Positions 28,064 through 35,909 of a stretch of DNA of 64,000 nt are shown one piece after another. The DNA is from Curtobacterium sp. L6-1 (GTDB lineage: Bacteria > Actinomycetota > Actinomycetes > Actinomycetales > Microbacteriaceae): the NCBI RefSeq assembly GCF_018885305.1, contig NZ_CP076544.1, positions 682,001 through 746,000 of the forward strand. The letters are read 5' to 3'. The stretch's first letter is position 1, and the number at the start of each line of letters is the position of its first letter. The notes beneath the pieces are model-generated. The model was not told where the DNA came from. It saw only the letters and a program-made list of their open reading frames with translations, and did not search any database. The position numbers and the translations under genes were made by a program.

Positions 28064-28986
28064 TCCTCGCCGTCGTCCAGGCGCTGCTGCTCGTCGGTGG
28101 CGCGGTCGCGCTCACGGTGCTCCAGCGGGGGCAGGACCGCACGCTGACGATGACCTTCGTGCTGTTCTCGGCGACGATCGTCGCGGGGATCGACCCGCTC
28201 TACCGGGCGGTCGACCCGCTGCTCGGCGGGCGGAACGTCCTGACGCTGGTCTGCGACGTCCTCATGGCCGCGGGCACGAGCACGTTGCTCTGGGGTGTCG
28301 CGAAGGCCGTCGGCGCAGCGCGGCCGTGGATGCGGAACACCGTCGTGGCGTCGTGCTCGGTGGTCGTCGTGGTCATCGTTGTCGCGTTCGTCCGCATCGA
28401 CCCCGCGCCCACGACGACGACGTTCATGCTCGTCGTCGGGTCCGACCCGCTGGCCGCGGTGTACTCGATCGTGCAGACGTCGTACCTCGGCGTCGCGCTG
28501 GCGGCCACCGGGCTCATCTGCCTCCTGCGCCTCCGGGAGGCCCACACCGGCCCCGACCGCGTCGGCCTCTGGTTCCTCGTGGCCGGCGGCGTCCTCGGTG
28601 TCGTCCGGATGGTCGTCGTCGCGGTGATGGACACGGCGCACGTCGCCGGCCGGGTCGACGTCACCCGGACCCTGGCGCTGCCGTACGACGTGACGACGCC
28701 GGGCGCCGTGCTGCTCGTGGCGTCCGGGATGCTCCTGCTCGTCATCGGGCACCGGCTGGGGCAAGGGCGCCGGAGTCGTGCGCTGCAGCGGGCGCTGCTG
28801 CGCCTGGAGCCCGTGCACGCCCGCCTCGGCACCGACAACGCGTACCCGGACACCGACGACCCGGCCACGCGGCTCAGCCGGCTCATCGTCGAGGTGAACG
28901 ACGGCGCACGACGGCACCGCACGGCCCTGAGCCCGGCCGACCGCGCTGCCCTCGCCGACGCCGAGGCCGCCCTCGAGAGCCACTGA
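28060..28986 (+). CDS. MAB_1171c-like multi-TM protein
   Basis: 308 residues from a GTG at 28060 overlapping the previous stop. About seven membrane helices fill residues 1-240: LAVVQALLLVGGAVALTVL, MTFVLFSATIVAGIDPLYR, VLTLVCDVLMAAGTSTLLW, TVVASCSVVVVVIVVAFV and others. A soluble helical tail of about 70 residues follows (LQRALLRLEPVHARLGTD, RLSRLIVEVNDGARRHRTAL). The family is annotated as a putative transporter in actinobacteria, but the seven-helix core plus cytoplasmic tail would also suit a sensor. It is the third gene of the HTH/peptidase operon and ends 14 bp before a hairpin repeat array. Confidence 0.7.
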   Translation: MILAVVQALLLVGGAVALTVLQRGQDRTLTMTFVLFSATIVAGIDPLYRAVDPLLGGRNVLTLVCDVLMAAGTSTLLWGVAKAVGAARPWMRNTVVASCSVVVVVIVVAFVRIDPAPTTTTFMLVVGSDPLAAVYSIVQTSYLGVALAATGLICLLRLREAHTGPDRVGLWFLVAGGVLGVVRMVVVAVMDTAHVAGRVDVTRTLALPYDVTTPGAVLLVASGMLLLVIGHRLGQGRRSRALQRALLRLEPVHARLGTDNAYPDTDDPATRLSRLIVEVNDGARRHRTALSPADRAALADAEAALESH

Positions 28987-29000
28987 GCGGACGGCGGTTC

Positions 29001-29145
29001 AGGCCGCCCCACGAGCGGCCGCGAAGGCCGCCCCACGAGCGGCTGCGCAGGCCGCCCCACGAGCGGCTGCGCAGGCCGCCCCACGAGCGGCTGCGAAGGC
29101 CGCCGCACGGGCGGCTGCGAAGGCCGCCGCACGCGCGGTCGGCGG
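29001..29145. repeat. 24-bp tandem repeat array, six copies, each able to form a hairpin
   Basis: Units start at 29001, 29025, 29049, 29073, 29097 and 29121, each beginning AGGCCGCC. Inside each unit GCCGC and GCGGC flank a 7-nt centre, so every unit is a small inverted repeat. Units 1-4 are nearly identical; the last two have drifted. The array follows the stop of the MAB_1171c-like gene by 14 bp. There are no unique spacers, so it is not CRISPR. Confidence 0.92.
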
Positions 29146-29356
29146 ACCGCTGACCGCAGCCCGATCGTCGTCCACCCGCGGCCCCTCGTGCCGGACGGAC
29201 GGTCGTGTAGGCTCTGTAGCAGGTGCTACACCCGGGTGTGGCCGTGGGTCTCGGCCGGTCGTGGGGGGCGGCCGAGGCCCGTCCTCGCCCGGACGGCCGA
29301 ACGGAACGGCTCACCGGGACGGCCTCCCGGCTCGGTGGTCTCGCGACCGTCCGTCG

Positions 29357-29362
29357 TAGGAT
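29357..29362 (+). promoter_or_regulatory. Leaderless-type -10 (TAGGAT) of the SCO4848-like gene
   Basis: TAGGAT ends 6 nt before the GTG at 29369, and no ribosome-binding site is present in between. Confidence 0.6.
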
Positions 29363-29368
29363 CGTCGG

Positions 29369-29581
29369 GTGCTCGTCTTCGCCGCAGTGGTCCTGTTCAT
29401 CGGTGCCGTGTTCAACGTGATCGCCTGGCCGCGCTTCTTCCAGCGCGTCGCGAAGGACACCCGGGCCCGCGACGCCGCCGGCCGTCCGACCACCTTCTGG
29501 CGGGTGCACTTCGTGCTGCTGCTCATCGCGCTGGCGATCGCGGCCGCGTCGGTCCTCGCCGGGATCCTGCTGCTCGTCTGA
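29369..29581 (+). CDS. SCO4848-family small membrane protein
   Basis: 70 residues with two membrane helices: VFAAVVLFIGAVFNVIAWPRF and FWRVHFVLLLIALAIAAASV. The linker is basic/polar (QRVAKDTRARDAAGRPT). The pattern NVIAWPRFFQ and the size fit the small actinobacterial SCO4848 family of unknown function. Translation probably starts directly at the transcript's 5' end, because a TAGGAT hexamer is 6 nt upstream of the GTG. It lies between two fields of intergenic repeats. Confidence 0.8.
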   Translation: MLVFAAVVLFIGAVFNVIAWPRFFQRVAKDTRARDAAGRPTTFWRVHFVLLLIALAIAAASVLAGILLLV

Positions 29582-29944
29582 CGTCCCCTCCGGAGGCGCG
29601 CCTCGCTCGGCCTCGTCGCCGAGCCCGACCTCGGCCGGCAGCGTCGCCGCGCCCGACCTCGGCCGGCAGCGTCGCCACGTGGGCAGCGTCGCCACGGTGG
29701 CACCGTCGCCGCGCAGGCGCCGTCGCCAGCGTCGCCGCATCGGACCAGCCGATCGCCAGCGTCGCCGCGCGGGCACCGGCGCCACGTGCGCACCGTCGCC
29801 GCATCGGACCCACGGGTCGTCAGCGTCCCTGCGCAGGGTCCAGCGGTCGCCAGCGTCGCCCCCAGGTCCCGCCCGTCGGAAGCGTCCCGGCGCAGGAACC
29901 GCCGCAGGACGGCCCGGCCCCGGCCCCGGCCCCGGTCCCGACCG
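29582..29944. repeat. 363-bp non-coding field of scattered CAGCGTCGCC decamers
   Basis: Exact CAGCGTCGCC occurs at 29639, 29667, 29684, 29727, 29757 and 29851. The variant CACCGTCGCC is at 29701 and 29791, and CAGCGTCCC at 29821. A GCATCGGACC string occurs twice. Spacing is irregular (17-94 bp), so it is not a simple tandem array. I see no supported gene here, and the region separates two convergent genes. Confidence 0.8.
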
Positions 29945-30256
29945 TCAGGACGCGGCGGCAGGCGGCAGCGGCGCCCCGAGCACCGGGCGCAGCGCGAGGT
30001 CCGCGAGGGTCTCGTCCGCCGGCGCGAGCAGCACCCGCCACACGTCGTCGGGCGTCACGAACTCGATGCAGACCGCGTCGAAGTCGCACTCCTCGATGCG
30101 CCAGCCCTGCACGGCCTCCATCGGCACGGGCAGCAGCGTCTCGCGCTCGTAGCTGGTCTCGGCGGTGACGCGGTCGCGGAACACCCGCACCCGGCACACG
30201 GCGTCGCGCCACGTGTGCTGCAGGTCGAGCGTCGGGAGAACTGGAGAGTCCGGCAC
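29945..30256 (-). CDS. Hypothetical protein
   Basis: 103 residues from a GTG at 30256, sequence MPDSPVLPTLDLQHTWRDAV at the start. It is a compact soluble protein with alternating beta-like strands (CRVRVFRDRVTAETSY, ETLLPVPMEAVQGWRIEECD, AVCIEFVTPDDVWRVLLAPA) and an Ala/Pro end. Third-position GC and amino-acid balance look like a real gene. I do not recognise a family. It may form a unit with the amino-acid permease upstream on the same strand, although 68 bp separate them. Confidence 0.6.
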   Translation of the reverse strand: MPDSPVLPTLDLQHTWRDAVCRVRVFRDRVTAETSYERETLLPVPMEAVQGWRIEECDFDAVCIEFVTPDDVWRVLLAPADETLADLALRPVLGAPLPPAAAS

Positions 30257-30324
30257 CCGTCCGATCGTAGCGGTGGGTGCCGGACTCGTCCCAGCAGTGC
30301 GGGCCCGTTCCCGGGCCGTGCGGC

Positions 30325-31875
30325 TCAGTCCTGGTGGGTCCCGTCGTGGTCCCCGTCACGGCGGCGGACCTGCGCGGCCGGGTCACGACCGTTCACGGGG
30401 AACGGCCCCGTCACGCCCTGCCGGAGCGCGGCGATGCGGAGGATGCGGTCGCGCTGCAGGAACCAGCCGACGACGAGCAGCGGGATGACGATGACGAGCG
30501 AGGCGATCGTGTACGTCCCGATCGGGTAGTCGATCGCCATGAGGACGATCACCGAGACGAGGAACGCCAGCGTCAGCCAGCTCGTGACCGGTGCGCCCGG
30601 CAGACGGAACGTCGGTTCCTTCGCCAGGCCCTGCTTCGCCCACTGCCGCAGCTTCATCTGGCAGAGGATGATCGTGCCCCACGCCGTGATGATGCCGAGG
30701 CTCGCGATGTTCAGCGCGATCTCGAACGCCTGCCCGGGGACGAAGTAGTTGAGCGCGACGCCGGCGACCGTGAAGGCCGCGGTGAGCAGGATGCCGGCGT
30801 AGGGGACGCCGCCCTTCGACATCTTCGTGGTCCACTTCGGGGCGGAGCCGTTCATGCCCATCGAGTGCAGCGCGCGACCGGTCGAGTACAGCCCGGCGTT
30901 GAGCGACGACAGCGCCGCGGTGAGCACGACGAAGTTCATGATCGAGCCGACGATGATGCCGACCTGCGGGTTCCCGAGCGACGAGAAGAACGTCACGAAG
31001 GGGCTCTCGCCCTTCTTGTACGCCGTGTACGGCAGCAGGATCGAGAGCAGCACGATCGAGCCGACGTAGAAGACCGCGATGCGGAAGACGACGGAGTTGA
31101 TGGCGCGGGGGATGACCTTCTCGGTGTCCTGGGTCTCGCCGGACGCGGTGCCGACGAGCTCGATCGCGGCGTAGGCGAACACGACGCCCTGGATGACCAG
31201 GACGGCGGGCAGGACGCCGTTCGGCAGGATGCCGCCGTTGTCGCCCCAGATCGCGAAGCCGGTGCGGACCGCTTCGCCGCCGGTCTCCACCGGGAAGGCG
31301 AAGACGAGCCAGACGATGGCGACGACCAGGAACGCCACGAGGGCGGCGACCTTGATGAGGGCGAACCAGAACTCGAGCTCACCGAACACCTTGACGGCGA
31401 CCATGTTGGCCGCCAGGACGACGAGCAGGGCGACGAGGGCCAGGAGCCACTGCGGCGCCGCGGTGAACGCCGACCAGTACTTCAGGTAGACCGCCACGGC
31501 CGTGGTGTCGACGATCGACGTCATCGCCCAGTTGAGGAAGTACATCCAGCCGGCGGCGTAGGCGAACTTCTCGCCGTAGAACTCCCGCGCGTACGAGATG
31601 AACGAGCCCGAGGACGGACGGTGCAGCACGAGTTCGCCGAGCGCCCGGAGGATGAAGAAGGCGAAGACGCCGGCGATCAGGTAGGTGATCGCGAGTGCCG
31701 GTCCGGCGTCGTGCAACCGCTCACCGGCGCCGAGGAAGAGCCCCGTGCCGATGGCGCCACCGATGGCGATCATCTGCAGCTGGCGGGGCTTCAGCCCGTG
31801 CTGGTAGCCCTCCTGCTCGTGCGAGAAGTCGTTCGCGGGAGCGCGGTCAACGCCCGTGTCGTTCTTCGCTGTCAT
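30325..31875 (-). CDS. Amino acid permease, APC superfamily (AAT type)
   Basis: 516 residues, about twelve membrane helices. The TM1 signature is [20 protein letters not shown], followed by [40 protein letters not shown], and [20 protein letters not shown] near TM6, the canonical segment of proton-coupled amino-acid permeases such as AnsP, CycA and LysP. The tail is basic ([15 protein letters not shown]). The substrate cannot be set from sequence alone; L-asparagine, D-serine/alanine/glycine or GABA are possible. The ATG at 31875 begins [11 protein letters not shown]. It is divergent from the MscS gene, with about 100 bp between them. Confidence 0.9.
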   Translation of the reverse strand: MTAKNDTGVDRAPANDFSHEQEGYQHGLKPRQLQMIAIGGAIGTGLFLGAGERLHDAGPALAITYLIAGVFAFFILRALGELVLHRPSSGSFISYAREFYGEKFAYAAGWMYFLNWAMTSIVDTTAVAVYLKYWSAFTAAPQWLLALVALLVVLAANMVAVKVFGELEFWFALIKVAALVAFLVVAIVWLVFAFPVETGGEAVRTGFAIWGDNGGILPNGVLPAVLVIQGVVFAYAAIELVGTASGETQDTEKVIPRAINSVVFRIAVFYVGSIVLLSILLPYTAYKKGESPFVTFFSSLGNPQVGIIVGSIMNFVVLTAALSSLNAGLYSTGRALHSMGMNGSAPKWTTKMSKGGVPYAGILLTAAFTVAGVALNYFVPGQAFEIALNIASLGIITAWGTIILCQMKLRQWAKQGLAKEPTFRLPGAPVTSWLTLAFLVSVIVLMAIDYPIGTYTIASLVIVIPLLVVGWFLQRDRILRIAALRQGVTGPFPVNGRDPAAQVRRRDGDHDGTHQD

Positions 31876-31977
31876 GGCCGACACGCTACCGCTGGACGTG
31901 CCCACTGCCCGACCGGACCCGGGCGTGCCTGGTCGCCGCCTGGGCGACCGGGCCCGGGCGACCGCCACCATGGAGGG

Positions 31978-33165
31978 ATGGACATCCTCCTCCGACTCCT
32001 CGTCGCGATCGGGTTCGCCCTGCTCGTCACGGCGGTCGCCTCCCTCGTCCTGCACCTGGTGTTCCGGGCCCTCGGTCGACGCGAACGCTGGGCGGCCGCG
32101 CTGTCCCGGCGCGTCAAGCACCCGACCCGGACGACGCTGCTCATCGCCCTGCTCTGGACGGCGTTCGCGTCGAGCATCCCGCGGGACGCCGAGCGCTTCC
32201 CGTGGCGGGACGAGGTCTCCCACGTCTTCCTCGTCGCCGTGATCGGTGTCGGCTGCTGGCTGGCCTGCGAGCTCGCGATCTTCCTCGAGAGCCTCGGCTT
32301 GCACAAGTACCGCGTCGACGTGCCCGACAACCGGGTCGCCCGCCGGATCCGCACGCAGGTCCTCATCATCCGCCGGCTCACGGTCGCGGTCCTCGTGATC
32401 ATCGCGGTCGGCGCGATCCTGCTCACCTTCCCCGGGGTCGAGGCCGCCGGCGCGAGCGTGCTGGCCAGTGCCGGGCTCATCTCGGTGATCGCGGGTCTGG
32501 CGGCGCAGTCCACGCTCGGCAACGTCTTCGCGGGCATGCAGCTGGCGTTCTCCGGGTCGATCCGCGTGGACGACGTCGTCGTGGTCGAGTCGCAGTGGGG
32601 CCGCATCGAGGAGATCACCCTCACCTACGTCGTCGTGCACCTCTGGGACGACCGCCGCTTCGTGCTCCCGTCGACCTACTTCACGAGCACCCCGTTCGAG
32701 AACTGGACCCGCACCAGCAGCGAACTGCTCGGCGCGGTCGAGTTCGACCTCGACTGGCGGGTCAGCCCCTCCGACATGCGCCAGGAACTCGACCGGATCC
32801 TCGCGACGAGCACGATCTGGGACGGCCGCACCAAGGTGCTGCAGGTCACCGACGCCGTCGGGGGACTGGTGCGGGTGCGCATCCTCGTGACCGCCCCGGA
32901 CGCGGGCGGTCTGTTCGACCTCCGCTGCTACGTGCGCGAGGAGATGGTGGAGTGGATGCAGCGCCACCACCCCGACGCCCTGCCGCTGCAGCGCGTGCAG
33001 CTCACCGAGCCGGCGCGGCAGCAGCCCGCGCGTCGCGGCCCCCGGAGCGAGGGGGACTCGCAGCTCTTCGGCGAGGGCGACGAGCGCTCGGCGCTCTTCA
33101 CCGGGCCGATCCAGACCTCGGGCATCCGCGCCGAGGACGTGCCGCCCGAGGGCGGCCGACGCTAG
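31978..33165 (+). CDS. Mechanosensitive ion channel, MscS family
   Basis: 395 residues. Several N-terminal membrane helices ([74 protein letters not shown]) precede the pore helix and MscS core: [29 protein letters not shown], then the beta domain ([31 protein letters not shown]). A cytoplasmic vestibule domain and a charged tail complete it. It opens on membrane tension to release solutes in osmotic downshock. The ATG at 31978 has GGAGGG-like bases close upstream. Its end is followed by the second copy of the 40-bp palindromic terminator. Confidence 0.93.
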   Translation: MDILLRLLVAIGFALLVTAVASLVLHLVFRALGRRERWAAALSRRVKHPTRTTLLIALLWTAFASSIPRDAERFPWRDEVSHVFLVAVIGVGCWLACELAIFLESLGLHKYRVDVPDNRVARRIRTQVLIIRRLTVAVLVIIAVGAILLTFPGVEAAGASVLASAGLISVIAGLAAQSTLGNVFAGMQLAFSGSIRVDDVVVVESQWGRIEEITLTYVVVHLWDDRRFVLPSTYFTSTPFENWTRTSSELLGAVEFDLDWRVSPSDMRQELDRILATSTIWDGRTKVLQVTDAVGGLVRVRILVTAPDAGGLFDLRCYVREEMVEWMQRHHPDALPLQRVQLTEPARQQPARRGPRSEGDSQLFGEGDERSALFTGPIQTSGIRAEDVPPEGGRR

Positions 33166-33187
33166 GCGACCGGCGGTCGCCACACCC

Positions 33188-33241
33188 CACGACGGACGGG
33201 AGGCCCGGTACCAGCTGGTACCGGGCCTCCCGTCCGTCGTG
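33188..33241. terminator. 54-bp perfect palindrome, bidirectional terminator (copy 2)
   Basis: Positions 33188-33214 and 33215-33241 are exact reverse complements (27-bp arms, no loop). The central 40 bp (33195-33234) are identical to 22241-22280. It lies between convergent genes, as does the first copy. Confidence 0.88.
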
Positions 33242-33255
33242 TGGGGGACTCGCGA

Positions 33256-33447
33256 CTAGCGCTGCTTGCCCTTCACCGCACGGTCGTCCTCGACGACCGT
33301 CCCGACCGCCACGATCGTGGTCGAGAGCCAGGCCACCCAGGTCAGGGCGAGCCGCCAGTCACGCGGTCCACGCCTGGTGGTCTGCAGCACGCTGTAGCCG
33401 CTGATGAGCGAGCCCCACACCGCACCGCTGAACATGAACTTCCGCAC
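33256..33447 (-). CDS. Small hypothetical protein
   Basis: 63 residues from a GTG at 33447. A perfect AGGAGG ribosome-binding site lies five bases upstream (33453-33458 on the complement), which is the strongest reason to call it. The sequence MRKFMFSGAVWGSLISGYSV leads to a basic middle (TTRRGPRDWR) and a second hydrophobic stretch LALTWVAWLSTTIVAVGTVV, ending VKGKQR. It is probably membrane-associated with one or two helices. No family is recognised. Confidence 0.65.
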   Translation of the reverse strand: MRKFMFSGAVWGSLISGYSVLQTTRRGPRDWRLALTWVAWLSTTIVAVGTVVEDDRAVKGKQR

Positions 33448-33549
33448 GGGTTCCTCCTGTCGTCGTGCCGGCCACGTTACCGGGCGCTACATTGGAGCGC
33501 CGCCGGGCGCACAGGGGACCTCCGGCCATCCCACCGAAGGAGTCGCATC

Positions 33550-34701
33550 GTGCGCCAAGCCGTCATCGGAGCCGTCCTGCTCGCCGTCGGGGCGGTGTGC
33601 GTCGCCCTCGGCCTGCTGCCGCTGCCGGAGCTCGGCGCCCTCGCGGAGCGCGTCCTGCCGGTGCTCGGCTTCGTCCTGGGGCTGACCGTCGTGTCCGAGC
33701 TCGCGGCGGACGCCGGGGTCTTCGACCGGCTGGCCGACGTCGCCGCGCGCGTCGGGGGCGGTCGCACCATCGGGCTGTGGGCCGCCGTCGTCGTGCTCGC
33801 GGTCGTCTGCACGGTGTTCCTGTCCATCGACACCACCGCGGTCCTGCTCACGCCGATCGTCATCACGCTCGCGCGTCGGGTCGGTCTGCCGCCGATGCCG
33901 TTCGCGCTGACCACGGTCTGGCTGGCGAACACCGCCTCGCTGCTGCTGCCGGTGTCGAACCTGACGAACCTGCTCGCGGTCGACGGCATCGGGCTCGACG
34001 GGCCGCTGCCGTTCGCCGGCCTCATGGTCTGGGCGGCCCTCGCCGGGGTGGTCGTGCCGTGTGCCGTGCTGCTCGTCGTGTTCCGGCGCTCGCTCTTCGG
34101 CCGCTACACGCCCGCCGGGCTCCGGATGGCGGCTGACCCGGTGTTCTTCTGGGCGGCGTCGGTCGTGCTCGTCGCCCTCGTCGTCGCCCTGACCGCCGGT
34201 GTCGAGGTCTGGGTGGCCGCCGTGGTCGCGGCCCTGCTGCTCGTCGGCGTCGCGGCGTGGCGGGCCCCGTCGGAGCTGAAGCCGTCGCGCGTGCCGTGGT
34301 CCACGCTCGTCTTCGCCGCCGGGCTCTTCGTCGTCGTCGAGACCCTGCACGCCACGGGCCTGACCGACCCGCTCGTGCAGGCCGTCAGCGGCGGCACCGG
34401 GACCGGCTCGCTGCTGCTCCTGGGCGGCGCGGGGGCGGTGGCGGCGAACGCGATCGACAACCTGCCCGCCTACCTGGTGCTCGAGCCGGCCGCGGGGCAC
34501 GAGGCACTCCGGTACGCCGCGTTGCTCGTCGGGGTGAACGCCGGGTGCCTCATCACCCCGTGGGCCTCGCTCGCGACGCTGCTCTGGCACGCCCGACTGA
34601 CGGCCGAGGGCATCCACCTGTCGTGGGGGCGGTACATCGCCCTCGGGTGCGTCGTCGCACCGCTCACCGTCGTGGCGGGCGTGCTCGCGCTCGGGATCTG
34701 A
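33550..34701 (+). CDS. SLC13/ArsB-type permease
   Basis: 383 residues, about ten membrane helices. Features of the ion-transporter superfamily are VVSELAADAGVFDRLADVAA, the re-entrant-like VFLSIDTTAVLLTPIVITLA, NTASLLLPVSNLTNLLAVDG, and in the second half AVAANAIDNLPAYLVLEPAA and GVNAGCLITPWASLATLLWH. These duplicated NxxxLLLPVSNLTN and N-G-C-L-I-TP motifs are characteristic of ArsB/NhaD/citrate transporters. Arsenite export is possible, but there is no arsR or arsC nearby, so the substrate is open. The GTG at 33550 has GAAGGAG 7 nt upstream. The gene is divergent from the 63-residue protein. Confidence 0.82.
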   Translation: MRQAVIGAVLLAVGAVCVALGLLPLPELGALAERVLPVLGFVLGLTVVSELAADAGVFDRLADVAARVGGGRTIGLWAAVVVLAVVCTVFLSIDTTAVLLTPIVITLARRVGLPPMPFALTTVWLANTASLLLPVSNLTNLLAVDGIGLDGPLPFAGLMVWAALAGVVVPCAVLLVVFRRSLFGRYTPAGLRMAADPVFFWAASVVLVALVVALTAGVEVWVAAVVAALLLVGVAAWRAPSELKPSRVPWSTLVFAAGLFVVVETLHATGLTDPLVQAVSGGTGTGSLLLLGGAGAVAANAIDNLPAYLVLEPAAGHEALRYAALLVGVNAGCLITPWASLATLLWHARLTAEGIHLSWGRYIALGCVVAPLTVVAGVLALGI

Positions 34702-34779
34702 CCCGCGGGCAGCGCTGCTCACTGGCAGCACGGACCATGCGCGCCGCGCCGGCCGCGCCGGCGGTGGTGGTGCGTGCGG

Positions 34780-35751
34780 TCAGAGCCAGTCGCGGTGCTT
34801 GAACGACCGGTAGAGGACCAGCGAGGTCGCCACGGTCAGGGCGAGTGAGGCGTACAGGCCGCTCCAGGCGCCCTCGCCCGGGAACTTCACGTTCTGCCCG
34901 AAGAAGCTCGTGATGCCGGTCGGGATCGCGATGATCGCCGCCCAGCTCGTCACCTTCTTCATCACCGTGTTCTGCCGGTTCGACGCCAGGTTCAGATTCG
35001 TCTCGAGGACGCTCGACACCGCGTCCCGCTGCTGCTCGACGGTGTCGGCGATCGAGACGAGGTGGTCCTCGACGTCGCGGAAGTAGGGGCGGACCCCGTC
35101 CACGATGGTCGCGGCGTCTCCGTGCAGCAGCGACCCGACGCTGTCCCGCGTGGGGACGACGAGCCGGCGCAGCACGCCGAGGGCCTTGCGGAGCCGGAAG
35201 GAGCGCCGCTGGATCTGCTGCTCGCGCGGGTCGCCGTTCTCGAACAGGTCGTCCTCGAGTGCGTCGATGTCGCGCTCGATCGTCTCGAGGACGCTGGTGG
35301 CGTGGTCGACGACGGCGTCGAGCAGCCCCCAGAGCAACCACGGCACCCCGTGGTCGGCGAGGTCGCTGTTGGCGTCCCAGCGCCGCTGCACCGCGGCCGT
35401 GTCGAAGTCGGCGCCGTGGATCGTGACCAGCGCGTGGTGCGTGACGAAGGCCTTGACCTCGTGCGTGACGAGTTCGCCGTCCTTCCCCGGGCCGTGCGCG
35501 TCGTAGACGACCAGGAACAGGCTGTCCCGGTACCGGTCGAGCTTCGGTCGCTGCCCGCGCTCGACGGCGTCCTCGACCGCGAGGGCGTGGATGCCGAGCT
35601 CCTCCTCGACCTGCTCGAGGTCGGCGGGCTCGGGGTCGGTGTAGTCGATCCACACGAACGAGCCGTCCCGGGCGACCAGGTCCGACACCTGTTCCACCGG
35701 GAAGTCGCGCTCGGCCGCGGTCCCGTCCTGCCAGCAGCGCGTGCTCACCAT
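34780..35751 (-). CDS. corA: CorA family magnesium transporter
   Basis: 323 residues. The N-terminal cytoplasmic alpha/beta domain and long helix (LLDAVVDHATSVLETIERDIDALEDDLF; SIADTVEQQRDAVSSVLETNL) lead to two C-terminal membrane helices: VTSWAAIIAIPTGITSFFG and SGLYASLALTVATSLVLYRSF. The tail is basic (KHRDWL). The signature between the helices reads GQN (in SFFGQNVKFP) instead of the usual GMN. As far as I recall the GQN form is seen in some actinobacterial CorA homologues. It forms a pentameric channel for Mg2+ and possibly Co2+. It is convergent with the SLC13-like permease and divergent from otsA. Confidence 0.92.
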   Translation of the reverse strand: MVSTRCWQDGTAAERDFPVEQVSDLVARDGSFVWIDYTDPEPADLEQVEEELGIHALAVEDAVERGQRPKLDRYRDSLFLVVYDAHGPGKDGELVTHEVKAFVTHHALVTIHGADFDTAAVQRRWDANSDLADHGVPWLLWGLLDAVVDHATSVLETIERDIDALEDDLFENGDPREQQIQRRSFRLRKALGVLRRLVVPTRDSVGSLLHGDAATIVDGVRPYFRDVEDHLVSIADTVEQQRDAVSSVLETNLNLASNRQNTVMKKVTSWAAIIAIPTGITSFFGQNVKFPGEGAWSGLYASLALTVATSLVLYRSFKHRDWL

Positions 35752-35909
35752 GCGGCGAGCCTACTGAGGTGCGCGCTGGGGCCCGTGCTGCTCGGCCGGT
35801 GCACGCGGCACCGACGTGCACGTCCCCTCAGCCCGGCCATCCGGTCGCTGGTAGTTTCGGTGCCGACGCCCCGGCAGGCCGCCGGGCAGGAACGGAGCAC
35901 CCGCCACCC

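Noticed and set aside
29001..29145. CRISPR array
   Set aside because: Repeats are directly adjacent with no unique spacers, and there are no cas genes.
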